The notes beneath the pieces were generated by a model that was not told where the DNA came from, did no database searches, and worked only from the letters and a program-made list of their open reading frames with translations. A stretch of 40,486 nt of DNA from an uncultured Campylobacter sp. (GTDB lineage Bacteria; Campylobacterota; Campylobacteria; Campylobacterales; Campylobacteraceae). The translations under genes were made by a program, and so were the position numbers. The DNA is taken from contig NZ_CALHII010000149.1 in the NCBI RefSeq assembly GCF_938030815.1, forward strand, positions 1 through 40,486, read 5' to 3'. Positions 7,219-15,177 of the stretch are shown piece after piece (the first letter of the stretch is position 1; each line of letters starts with the position of its first letter).

Positions 7219-8340
7219 ATGGGTAGAAAAGAGCTTCTGGGCGGCGCAAAACGTATCGTCGTAAAAATCGGTACTTCGACGCTTACGAACGCGGACGGTT
7301 CTCTAAATGAGCGGCTTATCAAAAGTCTAGTCGCGCAAATTTGCAAGCTAAAAGATGCGGGCTTTTGCGTGGCTTTGGTAAGCTCGGGCGCCGTGGGCGC
7401 GGGCATGGGGCTGCTAGGTATCGCGCAAAGACCTAAAATTTTAAGCCGCAAGCAGGCTCTAGCTGCGGTCGGACAGGTCGCGCTGATGCATCTTTACGAG
7501 CGGCTGTTTTGGGCGCATGACCGCATTATCGCGCAGCTGCTGTTAAGCCGCGGCGATTTTAGCGACAGGGCGCGCTATCTTAGCGTGCGAAACGTCTGCG
7601 CGGAGCTACTCTCGCGCGGCATCGTGCCGATCATAAACGAAAACGATCCCGTCGTAGCAGATGAACTGAAAGTGGGCGACAACGACACGCTAAGTGCGCT
7701 AGTAGCGGGGCTAATCGATGCTGATCTGCTCGTGATTTTAAGCGATATCGACGGGCTGTACGACAAAAATCCGAGCGAGCACGCGGACGCAAAACTTTTA
7801 AGCTTTATCGAAAAAATCGACGAGCACGTCGTCAAAATGGCAGGCGGCGAGGGCAGTAAATTCGGCACGGGCGGCATGGCGACCAAGATCGCGGCGGCGC
7901 AAATGGCAAATCAGATCGGCACTAGCCTGATCATCGCAAACGGGCGTACGGACGGAATTTTGCTTAAAATAGCGGCGGGCGACGAGGTCGGCACCCTCTT
8001 TAGCGCGGGCGCAGCGCGGCTTAGCTCGCGTAAATACTGGCTCGCATACGGCGCGATTAGCAAAGGCGCGGTGATTATCGACGCGGGTGCGGCAGAGGCG
8101 ATAAAATCGGGCAAAAGCCTGCTTGCGGTCGGGATTACCGAGGTGCGCGGCGAGTTTGAGCGTGGCGAGATCGTAAACGTCTACGCGACTGACGGCAGGC
8201 TGCTAGCGCACGGCATTAGCAACTATTCAAGCTGCGAGCTTGCGCGCATAGCGGGCGCAAAAAGCGATGAGATAGAGCAGGCTTTAGGCTACAAAAGCGA
8301 CGATGACGCGATCCACGCGGATAATATCGCGCTGCAATGA
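7219..8340 (+). CDS. proB: Glutamate 5-kinase
   Basis: ProB phosphorylates L-glutamate to gamma-glutamyl phosphate, the first step of proline synthesis in the cytoplasm. Residues about 10-255 are an amino-acid kinase fold with VVKIGTSTLT, VSSGAVGAGM, NENDPV, GDNDTLSALVAGL and the GTGGMATKI lysine loop. Residues about 270-360 form a C-terminal PUA domain. The length of 373 is that of the full two-domain form. proA follows 409 bases downstream with a broken small gene between them, so the two may not share a transcript. Feedback inhibition by proline is usual in the family, but nothing in the sequence tests it. Confidence 0.95.
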   Translation: MGRKELLGGAKRIVVKIGTSTLTNADGSLNERLIKSLVAQICKLKDAGFCVALVSSGAVGAGMGLLGIAQRPKILSRKQALAAVGQVALMHLYERLFWAHDRIIAQLLLSRGDFSDRARYLSVRNVCAELLSRGIVPIINENDPVVADELKVGDNDTLSALVAGLIDADLLVILSDIDGLYDKNPSEHADAKLLSFIEKIDEHVVKMAGGEGSKFGTGGMATKIAAAQMANQIGTSLIIANGRTDGILLKIAAGDEVGTLFSAGAARLSSRKYWLAYGAISKGAVIIDAGAAEAIKSGKSLLAVGITEVRGEFERGEIVNVYATDGRLLAHGISNYSSCELARIAGAKSDEIEQALGYKSDDDAIHADNIALQ

Positions 8341-8387
8341 AATTTTAGCCGTGTTCGCGCGTTTAAAATTTCAAACGGAAGGCGTAG

Positions 8388-8610
8388 ATGAAAAAGATTA
8401 TATTTTTTTGCACTACTCTTGGCGGGCGCGGCGTGGACGGCAAAATTTGACGAACCGGACGCCGATAAAAACGGTGAGCTAGACGTTTTTGAACTGCGCG
8501 GATATGAGCCGGCGGATTACGTAAAAGCGCTATGCGCGAATTGAAATGAGAAGGTTGGGCGTAATGCCTGGCGAGTAAGCGAAATTTTGACGCAAGAAAA
8601 TCCGAAATAA
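8388..8610 (+). pseudogene. Broken gene for a small secreted EF-hand protein
   Basis: ATG at 8388 opens MKKIIFF, then the frame is wrong at a run of seven T (8403-8409). Reading one base further gives ALLLAGAAWTAKFDEP, completing a signal peptide, then a textbook calcium EF-hand loop DADKNGELDVFE (codons 8458-8493). A TGA at 8542-8544 interrupts the frame, and the same frame continues sensibly (NEKVGRNAWRVSEIL) to TAA at 8608-8610. With six T residues and a sense codon at 8542 the product would be about 73 residues, exported to the periplasm. Two lesions argue for a pseudogene. The T-run could alternatively be a sequencing indel or a slippage switch, with the shorter product ending at 8544. 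Confidence 0.6.
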
Positions 8611-8749
8611 AATGGCCCAAAGCGCGCTAAATTTAATCCGCCGCGTACGGATCAGATAATAACGCGTAGAATTTTAGGTGCGATATAGGTGCTGTTCGCA
8701 GCATTTTGATACAAAGCGTGTGATTTGATTTATAGATTAAGGAGCGAAA

Positions 8750-10009
8750 ATGAATGAAATTTTAAATATCTGTAAGCGCGCAAAGGCCGCTTGCAGCGAG
8801 CTTTTGAGACTCGATAGCAAGGCTAAATTTGAAATTTTAAACGCCGTGGCGAACGAGCTGCTCGCGCAAAAAGACGCGATAAAAGCGGCAAACGCCAAAG
8901 ACCTTGCAAACGGCGAGAGATCGGGCCTTAGTGCGGCACTGCTCGATCGTCTGCGACTAACCGACGCCCGTATCGAGGCTATGGCGCAGGGCGTGCGCGA
9001 GGTAGCGGGCTTCGCCGAGGTCGTGGGCGAAAATTTAGGCGGCTGGAGCCATCCAAACGGCATGCAAATCAGCCGCGTTCGCGTGCCGCTGGGGGTGCTG
9101 GGTATCATCTACGAGAGTCGCCCAAACGTCAGCATCGACGCGGCGGCTCTGGCGCTAAAAAGCGGCAACGCAGCGATCCTGCGAGGAAGTGCTAGCGCGC
9201 TAAATTCAAACATTTTTTTAGTAAATTTATTTAACGAAGCGGGGGCGAAATTCGGCTTACCAACGGGCGCCGTGCAACTCGTAGAAAGCGCTGAACGCGA
9301 AGTCGTGGCGCAAATGGCAAAAATGAGCGAGTACATCGACGTTTTGATACCGCGCGGCGGCAAGAGCTTAAAAGATTTTATCGCGCAAAACGCGACCGTG
9401 CCGATCATAATGACGGGCGTGGGGGTGTGCCACATCTTCGTTGACGAGAGCGCAAATTTCAAGCAGGCGGCAAGGATAATCAAAAACGCCAAAACCCAGC
9501 GCCCAAGCGTTTGTAACGCCGTAGAGTGCGTGCTTTTACACGAGCGCATTGCGGGCGAAATTTTACCTAAGCTGGTGCGCGAAATGACAGAGGTCGAGTT
9601 TCGCGTGAGCGAGCAGCTACTGGGCGCGTGCAGGTCGGAGCTGCGAGGCGCTAAAAACGTCAAACTTGCAGGCGAGAGCGACTTTGGCACCGAGTTTTTG
9701 GATCTCGTGCTAGCTGTGCGCGCCGTGCGGGATACGCAGGAGGCGATTAGCTTTATAAATGCGCATTCCAGCGGGCATTCGGACGCGATTTTAAGCGCCG
9801 ATTACGCAAACATCGAGCGGTTTTTAAACGAAGTCGGCAGCGCGATCGTCTACGCCAATGCCTCGACGCGCTTTAGCGACGGCAGCGAGTTTGGATTCGG
9901 CGGCGAGATCGGCATCAGCACGCAAAAGCTGCACGCCAGAGGGCCGATGGGGGTGAGAGAGCTCACGACCTACAAATACGTCGTCCGCGGAGGCGGGCAA
10001 ATTCGCTAG
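8750..10009 (+). CDS. proA: Gamma-glutamyl phosphate reductase (glutamate-5-semialdehyde dehydrogenase)
   Basis: ProA reduces gamma-glutamyl phosphate with NADPH to glutamate-5-semialdehyde, the second step of proline synthesis, working directly after ProB. It is 419 residues, the normal length, with an aldehyde-dehydrogenase fold. Landmarks are PLGVLGIIYESRPNV, a LIPRGGK loop, and the catalytic Cys in QRPSVCNAVE. Near the C-terminus lie EFGFGGEIGISTQKLHARGP and the LTTYKYVVRG ending. AAGGAGC precedes the ATG with good spacing. The 3' side leads into a gene-free stretch carrying the second copy of the repeat found before proB. Confidence 0.95.
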   Translation: MNEILNICKRAKAACSELLRLDSKAKFEILNAVANELLAQKDAIKAANAKDLANGERSGLSAALLDRLRLTDARIEAMAQGVREVAGFAEVVGENLGGWSHPNGMQISRVRVPLGVLGIIYESRPNVSIDAAALALKSGNAAILRGSASALNSNIFLVNLFNEAGAKFGLPTGAVQLVESAEREVVAQMAKMSEYIDVLIPRGGKSLKDFIAQNATVPIIMTGVGVCHIFVDESANFKQAARIIKNAKTQRPSVCNAVECVLLHERIAGEILPKLVREMTEVEFRVSEQLLGACRSELRGAKNVKLAGESDFGTEFLDLVLAVRAVRDTQEAISFINAHSSGHSDAILSADYANIERFLNEVGSAIVYANASTRFSDGSEFGFGGEIGISTQKLHARGPMGVRELTTYKYVVRGGGQIR

Positions 10010-10093
10010 CGGCTCGTCTTTTTCAAAAGGATCATCTTGAGAGCGCTTTTGAGAGAAATTTTGCTTCTCTTGCGCTCGCAACTGCAAGCAGAA

Positions 10094-10225
10094 GTCTAGC
10101 TTGCGCAAAATTTTAGCTTCTAACTCAAAAAATCGCCTCGAAATACTTGCAAATTTTATTTTATATCGCAGGCTGAATTCCTTCTGTGATACTTTTACCT
10201 AATAAACTTGAAATTTTATAAATCA
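10094..10225. repeat. Intergenic repeat element, copy 2 (downstream of proA)
   Basis: This diverged copy of 6890-7020 lies in the same orientation, so the two copies bracket proB-proA as direct repeats. It shares the GTCTAGC start, GCGCAAAATTTTAGC and the conserved TCGCCTCGAAATACTTGC core. The internal hairpin is partly kept (TATCGC / GTGATA). The rest of 10010-10395 is AT-rich. I see no gene in it, only the promoter of the next gene. Confidence 0.6.
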
Positions 10226-10340
10226 CCTCTGTCAAAATTTTAAAAATATATGACGCTAAAGCTTTGCCATACAGGCGAAATTTTGTATCACGTCTTACTA
10301 AAATTTAGAATTTTTAATAAAAATTATATATTCCGCACGA

Positions 10341-10346
10341 TATAAT
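10341..10346 (+). promoter_or_regulatory. Probable -10 box of transporter copy B
   Basis: TATAAT lies 49 bases before the ATG of the first binding protein, preceded by an AT-rich stretch without an obvious -35. It is the only good promoter-like site before this five-gene run. Confidence 0.5.
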
Positions 10347-10395
10347 CGCGCATCTGCTCGCAGCGCGAGCGATAGCTAAATTTCAAGGAGATGTA

Positions 10396-11139
10396 ATGAA
10401 AATATTTAAAGCCCTGCTCGCAACAGCGCTGATCGCCGCCACCCTAAGCGCTAAGACGCTCAAAGAGGGCACGCTCGTAATAGCCACAGAGGGGACTTAC
10501 TCGCCGTATTCTTTCTATGATGAGAAAAATAATCTTACCGGCTTTGATGTCGATATCGCTCGCGCACTAGCAAAAGAGCTAGGGCTAAAGGCGGAATTTT
10601 TAACCGCGCCGTGGGATGCGATGCTTGCGGCATTTGACGCAGGCAAAGCGGACATAGCGATGAATCAAGTAAGCATCACGCAGGAGCGCAAGAAAAAATA
10701 TAATTTCAGCGAGCCTTATACCGTGGCTTATGCTGCGCTAGTAGTGCGAGCTGATAACGAGGAGATTAAGAGTTTTGCGGATCTTAAAGGCAAAAAAAGC
10801 GTCCACTCCGCTACCAGCAACTGGGCTGACATGGCGCGCAGCTACGGCGCCGAGGTCGTTACGGCAGACGGATTTAGCAAGGGCGTGGAGCTTATCATAG
10901 CTCGTCGCGCAGACGCTACGATCAACGACAACATCACATTTTTTGACTATATGAAGCAGCGCCCGAACGCCCCGCTAAAGATCGCAGCTCAAGGCAATGA
11001 GCCGATCTATTCCGCTGTGCTGCTTAAAAAGGATGATGAGCTGACGGCACAGATAAATTCCGCGCTAAAATCGCTAAAGCAAAAAGGCGTGCTGAAAGAA
11101 ATTTCACTTAAATATTTTGGCAAAGACATTACGAAGTAA
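10396..11139 (+). CDS. Amino-acid ABC transporter substrate-binding protein (family 3), copy B first
   Basis: This is a 247-residue periplasmic binding protein with a short signal peptide (about 19 residues, ending near LSA). It shows GFDVDIARALAKEL, APWDAM, FDAGKADIAMNQV and the ligand Arg in TQERKKKY. SATSNWADMA and the amino-group Asp in ATINDN follow. It pairs with a second, closely related binding protein 93 bases downstream and with one permease and one ATPase. Two receptors sharing one membrane complex would widen the ligand range. GGAG precedes the ATG. Specificity is inferred only: the linked permease resembles cystine importers. Confidence 0.9.
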   Translation: MKIFKALLATALIAATLSAKTLKEGTLVIATEGTYSPYSFYDEKNNLTGFDVDIARALAKELGLKAEFLTAPWDAMLAAFDAGKADIAMNQVSITQERKKKYNFSEPYTVAYAALVVRADNEEIKSFADLKGKKSVHSATSNWADMARSYGAEVVTADGFSKGVELIIARRADATINDNITFFDYMKQRPNAPLKIAAQGNEPIYSAVLLKKDDELTAQINSALKSLKQKGVLKEISLKYFGKDITK

Positions 11140-11232
11140 ATTTTACAACCACTTAGTTGAAGCGTGGAATTTTAAACTTGGTTGGGCGGGATTTCGCATT
11201 TTAAATTTCGCTCATAAAATTTTGGAGGAATT

Positions 11233-11982
11233 ATGAAAAATTTAATAAAAACTTTGCTTGCGTGCGCGCTTTTAATATGCGGCGCAAACGCTAAAACACT
11301 ACGCGAAGGCACGCTTAAAGTAGCTACCGAAGGCACCTTTTCGCCATTTTCGTATTATAACGACAAAAATGAGCTCGTAGGATACGACGTAGATGTCGCA
11401 CGCGCAGTCGCCGAAAAACTTGGTCTAAAAATAGAATTTCTAACTGCGCCTTGGGATGCGATGCTTGCAGCATTTGATGCAGGTAAGGCAGACGCTGTAT
11501 TTAATCAAGTAAGCATCACTGATGAGCGCAAGAAAAAATATGAGTATTCTGTGCCCTACACCGTCGTTTACGGAGCTATCATCGTGCATAAAGATAACAA
11601 CGACATTAAAAGCTTCGAGGATTTAAAAGGCAAGAAAAATGCAGACTCCGCTACCAGCAACTGGGCGCAAGTCGCTAAAAAATACGGCGCGCAAAACGTA
11701 ACCGTCGATAGTTTCGCTAAAAGTATGGAGCTGCTGATCGCTCGCCGCGTAGATACCGTCGTGCGCGACAATACCGTATTTTACGACTTTTTAAAGCAGC
11801 GCCCGGATGCTCCGATTAAGATCGCTGCAAAGCTAAAAGACGTCGATTATAGCGCTGCAATCGTGCAGAAGGGCAATAAAGAGCTCGCAGATCAAATCAA
11901 CAAAGCCCTAAACGAACTCAAAGCCGAGGGCAAGCTAAAAGAAATTTCGCTTAAATATTTCGGCAGAGATGTGAGTGAATGA
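11233..11982 (+). CDS. Amino-acid ABC transporter substrate-binding protein (family 3), copy B second
   Basis: This 249-residue periplasmic binding protein is the near twin of the preceding gene. It has a signal peptide with a Cys inside its hydrophobic core (LLACALLICGANA), but no convincing lipobox at the cleavage site. Ligand-site landmarks are TEGTFSPFSYYN, APWDAM, the Arg in TDERKKKY, SATSNWAQVA and Asp in TVVRDN. A strong GGAGG lies seven bases before the ATG. Its TGA overlaps the permease ATG by four bases, so expression is coupled. Of the four binding-protein sequences in the window, its ending (NKALNELKAEGKLKEIS) is closest to the truncated copy at 1735-1972. Confidence 0.9.
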   Translation: MKNLIKTLLACALLICGANAKTLREGTLKVATEGTFSPFSYYNDKNELVGYDVDVARAVAEKLGLKIEFLTAPWDAMLAAFDAGKADAVFNQVSITDERKKKYEYSVPYTVVYGAIIVHKDNNDIKSFEDLKGKKNADSATSNWAQVAKKYGAQNVTVDSFAKSMELLIARRVDTVVRDNTVFYDFLKQRPDAPIKIAAKLKDVDYSAAIVQKGNKELADQINKALNELKAEGKLKEISLKYFGRDVSE

Positions 11983-12647
11983 ACGAAACAAGCAGAATTC
12001 TAGAGCTTGTTAGCAGCTCGCTAGAGCCGATGGCGCTAGCTCTGCTGCAAGTTACGATCCCGCTTACGATAATCTCATTTCTACTCGGGCTCGCACTTGC
12101 AGTGCTGACAGCGGTCGCACGCATCGCAAATTTTAAAATTTTAAAACAGCTAAGCAAAATTTATATTTGGATTTTTCGCGGCACTCCGCTTTTAGTGCAG
12201 CTTTTTATCGTCTATTTCGGGCTTCCAATCATCGGGATCACGCTTGATGTTTGGGCTGCTGCGATCATTACCTTTAGCCTAAATATCGGCGCTTACGCTT
12301 CAGAGGCGGTGCGAGCTGCGATCCTATCGGTGCCAAAGGGGCAATGGGAGGCGGCTACTTCGCTAGGCATGAGCTACGCTCAAATCCTGCGCCGCATTAT
12401 CGCTCCGCAAGCAGCGCGCATATCGCTGCCGCCGCTATCAAATATATTTATCTCTACGCTTAAAGACACTTCGCTCGTAGCCTCGATTACGATGGTCGAT
12501 ATGTTTATGGTCGCTCAACGTATCGCCGCACGGGCATTCGATCCGCTCACGTTATACGTACTGGCGGCGCTATTTTATCTAGCAGTCTGCACCCTTCTTA
12601 CGTTCTTACAATCCAAGCTAGAGCGACGATTTTCAAGGTTCGTATGA
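11979..12647 (+). CDS. Amino-acid ABC transporter permease (HisM/TcyL type), copy B
   Basis: This 222-residue inner-membrane permease has the same motif set as the copy A permease: IFRGTPLLVQLFIVYFGLP, an EAA loop GQWEAATSLGM with RRIIAPQAA, LPPLSN and LKDTSLVASI. From memory the pattern resembles E. coli TcyL, the cystine permease, more than glutamine or arginine permeases. The start ATG overlaps the binding-protein stop, and the gene's own TGA overlaps the ATPase start, so the unit is translationally coupled. A PLP lyase of the cystathionine type at the end of the run supports a sulfur amino-acid substrate, which is still inference. Confidence 0.9.
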   Translation: MNETSRILELVSSSLEPMALALLQVTIPLTIISFLLGLALAVLTAVARIANFKILKQLSKIYIWIFRGTPLLVQLFIVYFGLPIIGITLDVWAAAIITFSLNIGAYASEAVRAAILSVPKGQWEAATSLGMSYAQILRRIIAPQAARISLPPLSNIFISTLKDTSLVASITMVDMFMVAQRIAARAFDPLTLYVLAALFYLAVCTLLTFLQSKLERRFSRFV

Positions 12648-13381
12648 TGATAAAATTTACGAACTTAACTAAGCGCTTTGGCGATCACGTCGTGCTAAAT
12701 GGGCTAAGCTTAGATTTTCGCGACGGGCAAACGACAGTGATTTTAGGAAGCTCCGGCTCCGGCAAATCCACGATGCTGCGCTGCATAAATCTGCTCGAAA
12801 TTCCAAGCGGCGGCGAGCTACAGCTAGGCGAGTTTAAGATAAATTTCGACGCTCAGCATAAAACAAGCGAATATCATCCATTCCGCGCGCATACGGGCAT
12901 GGTTTTTCAAAGCTTCAATCTCTTTCCGCACCTCAACGTCTTGCAAAACGTCATCGAAGCACCCGTACACGTGCTAAAGCAGCCACGCGAGCTTGCCGAG
13001 GCAAATGCAATGGCGCTGCTAAAAAAGGTCGGCATGGCGGATAAAGCTGGCGCGTATCCGGCTCGCCTCTCCGGCGGTCAGAGCCAGCGCGTGGCGATCG
13101 CGCGGGCGCTTGCGATGCAGCCTGAGTTTTTGCTGCTGGACGAGCCTACGAGCGCGCTTGATCCCGAGCTTGAGGCGCAGGTGCTAAAGACTATCGCCGA
13201 GCTTGCCGCAGAGGATCGCTCGCTCATCATCGTCACGCACAATATGGGCTTTGCACGCAAGATCGCAGATAGAATTTTATTCTTAGACGGCGGAGTTATC
13301 GCATTCGACGGCGACGCAGAGGAATTCTTCGGCAGCAACGACGAGCGCATAGCTAAATTTATCGGAGCGATGAGCTTTTAA
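12644..13381 (+). CDS. Amino-acid ABC transporter ATP-binding protein, copy B
   Basis: This 245-residue cytoplasmic ATPase has Walker A GSSGSGKST, Q-loop GMVFQSFNLFPH, signature LSGGQSQRVAIARAL, Walker B FLLLDEPTSALDPE and switch His IVTHNM. It drives the copy B permease. Starts at ATG 12644 or ATG 12647 are both possible; the second matches copy A. The protein is strongly similar to the one at 3705-4439 along its whole length. They diverge most at residues 75-90 (loop before the Q-loop) and in the helical region around 105-125. Confidence 0.92.
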   Translation: MMIKFTNLTKRFGDHVVLNGLSLDFRDGQTTVILGSSGSGKSTMLRCINLLEIPSGGELQLGEFKINFDAQHKTSEYHPFRAHTGMVFQSFNLFPHLNVLQNVIEAPVHVLKQPRELAEANAMALLKKVGMADKAGAYPARLSGGQSQRVAIARALAMQPEFLLLDEPTSALDPELEAQVLKTIAELAAEDRSLIIVTHNMGFARKIADRILFLDGGVIAFDGDAEEFFGSNDERIAKFIGAMSF

Positions 13382-13406
13382 ATCCATTAAATTTCAAGGA
13401 GAAAAG

Positions 13407-14543
13407 ATGAAAATAGACACCCTAATCGTAAAGGGCATAGAGGCTAAGTCCAACCCCCACAACGCGGTGATTCCGCCGATATATCTAGCCAGCACCTTCG
13501 TGCAAGAAAGCCTGGATGATTTCGGCAAATACGCCTATTCGCGCGGCGCAAATCCTACGCGCAACGCCTTTGAAGAGCTTTTTGCAAAATTCGAAGGCAG
13601 CAAATACGCCTTCGCGCTAGCCTCGGGTATGGCGGCTACGAGCGCTGCATTTGCGCTGCTTAAAAGCGGCGATCGCGTGCTGCTAAATAACAACGTCTAC
13701 GGCGGTACCTATCGCTACGTAAGCGGGATTTTTAAAAATCAAGGGATCAATTACGACTTGGTGGATGATCTAAATTTGATCGCCGAAATTCCAAGCGACG
13801 TCAAAATGGTCTTCATCGAGACGCCATCAAATCCGCTTTTGCGCGTAACAGATATTGAGCGCATCAGCGAGCTCGCGCATAAAAACGGCGCGCTTGTGGT
13901 TATGGATAATACTTTTTTGACCCCATATTATCAGCGCCCGCTAGAGCACGGCGCAGACGTCGTGGTTTATAGCGCGACCAAATACATAGGCGGGCATGCC
14001 GATCTGATCGCCGGCATCGTTACGACGAACGACGACGAGCTTGCCGCAAGAATTCAGTTTATGAAAAACACTCTGGGCGCGACGCTATCGCCTACCGATG
14101 CGTATTCGCTAATACGTGGGCTTAAAACGCTAAGCGTGCGCTTCGACCGCCAGAGCAAAAATACGCTAAAGATAATAGAATTTTTACGCGGCAATCCTGC
14201 GGTAGAGGCGGTAAATTTCGCAGGCTCGCATTCTGCGAGCGAAAAAAAGATACAAAATCGCCAAGCTAGCGGCATTGGAGCGGTCATCTCACTGGTGCTT
14301 AAGTCGCAATACGACTATAAAACCTTTGCGCGTAGCCTTGAGCTATTTGATCTAGCCGTGAGCCTGGGCGGCGTAGAGAGCCTGATCTGCCACCCCGCGT
14401 CGATGACGCACGAGAGCTATCCACGCGAGCTGCAAGAGCGCATCGGCATCAGTCAAAATTTGCTGCGCCTAGCCATAGGTATCGAAAACGCGGACGATCT
14501 CATAGCAGACCTTGCCGCCGCGCTAGAAAAATCTAAAAAATAG
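13407..14543 (+). CDS. Cys/Met-metabolism PLP enzyme (cystathionine gamma-synthase or lyase type)
   Basis: This 378-residue cytoplasmic fold-type I PLP enzyme makes or breaks C-S bonds in cystathionine-like substrates. It shows YSRGANPTRNAFEE, the ring-stacking loop NNNVYGGTYRYV, VFIETPSNPLL and VMDNTFLTPYYQRPL. The PLP lysine is in VVYSATKYIGGHADLI, and the family tail is GGVESLICHPASMTH. The motifs fit MetB, MetC, cystathionine gamma-lyase and O-acylhomoserine enzymes alike, so the exact reaction cannot be read. It starts 25 bases after the copy B ATPase with AAGGAG before the ATG, so it is probably co-transcribed with it. That linkage suggests use of an imported sulfur amino acid such as cystine. 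Confidence 0.88.
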   Translation: MKIDTLIVKGIEAKSNPHNAVIPPIYLASTFVQESLDDFGKYAYSRGANPTRNAFEELFAKFEGSKYAFALASGMAATSAAFALLKSGDRVLLNNNVYGGTYRYVSGIFKNQGINYDLVDDLNLIAEIPSDVKMVFIETPSNPLLRVTDIERISELAHKNGALVVMDNTFLTPYYQRPLEHGADVVVYSATKYIGGHADLIAGIVTTNDDELAARIQFMKNTLGATLSPTDAYSLIRGLKTLSVRFDRQSKNTLKIIEFLRGNPAVEAVNFAGSHSASEKKIQNRQASGIGAVISLVLKSQYDYKTFARSLELFDLAVSLGGVESLICHPASMTHESYPRELQERIGISQNLLRLAIGIENADDLIADLAAALEKSKK

Positions 14544-14635
14544 GCGGCGCGGAGAATTTACGTAAGCTTGTAGAATTTTATACAGGCTTGTAAAATTTAC
14601 GCGCGCAGAATTCATGCCAAAATTTAGTTCGAAAT

Positions 14636-14714
14636 CCTTATAGCTTCGCTCGTGAGGCTATAAGGGCGCCGGTTTTTACGGACCGGCGCGCAGGGCGGTT
14701 TAAAAAGACCCGCC
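14636..14714. repeat. Three back-to-back hairpins between convergent genes
   Basis: A perfect 9-bp stem CCTTATAGC / GCTATAAGG with a 12-base loop lies at 14636-14665. The next base starts a perfect 8-bp stem GCGCCGGT / ACCGGCGC (14666-14689). A third, GGCGG / CCGCC, spans 14694-14714. None has a real T-run after it on the plus strand. They lie between the end of the PLP enzyme gene and the end of polA on the other strand, so a bidirectional transcription end or a structured RNA are the options. Confidence 0.6.
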
Positions 14715-15177
14715 GCCGATTATTTCATCTTACAAAAATCTTTTTTCGCAAAACCTATACCCATTTTCTCGCGAGCTAAATTTTGCATGAATTTTCACTC
14801 GTTAAATTTTACGAGGCGCGCGGCTTTGCGTAAAATTTAAATTTAAAAATTCCGCCACTACGCCGCTTAAATGAAATTTTAATTTATACGCACGGCAAAA
14901 TTTATCCAGATCTCTTGCTAAAACACATAGTTTAAATTTAATTCGGATAAATCTATCTAACCGCCGTTTGATATTGCTAAGCGGAGAGCTTAAATTTAAT
15001 CAAAATTTTAAAGATAACGACGATCTGTGCCGCACTACGCTAGTCGCTCGGTTTAAATTTAGCGCAATTAAATTTATCAAACGGGCAAATTTAAGCTCTG
15101 CCCTGCTCAAAATTTAAAATTCTACGCGCCGTTTAAATTTCGCTTAAAATTTTAGCCGCGCTTTAAATTTAGCGGAA
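14715..15177. other. Gene-free AT-rich spacer between convergent genes
   Basis: No frame here has a credible start and length. The DNA is unusually rich in the palindromic words AAATTT, TTTAAATTTA and AAAATTTT, more than one per 25 bases in places, which can pair over long distances on either strand. I recognise no tRNA or repeat family. Confidence 0.5.

Noticed and set aside
8363..8620. Minus-strand frame of 85 codons between proB and proA
   Set aside because: It lies opposite the EF-hand frame, which has signal-peptide and motif evidence; the minus frame has neither.
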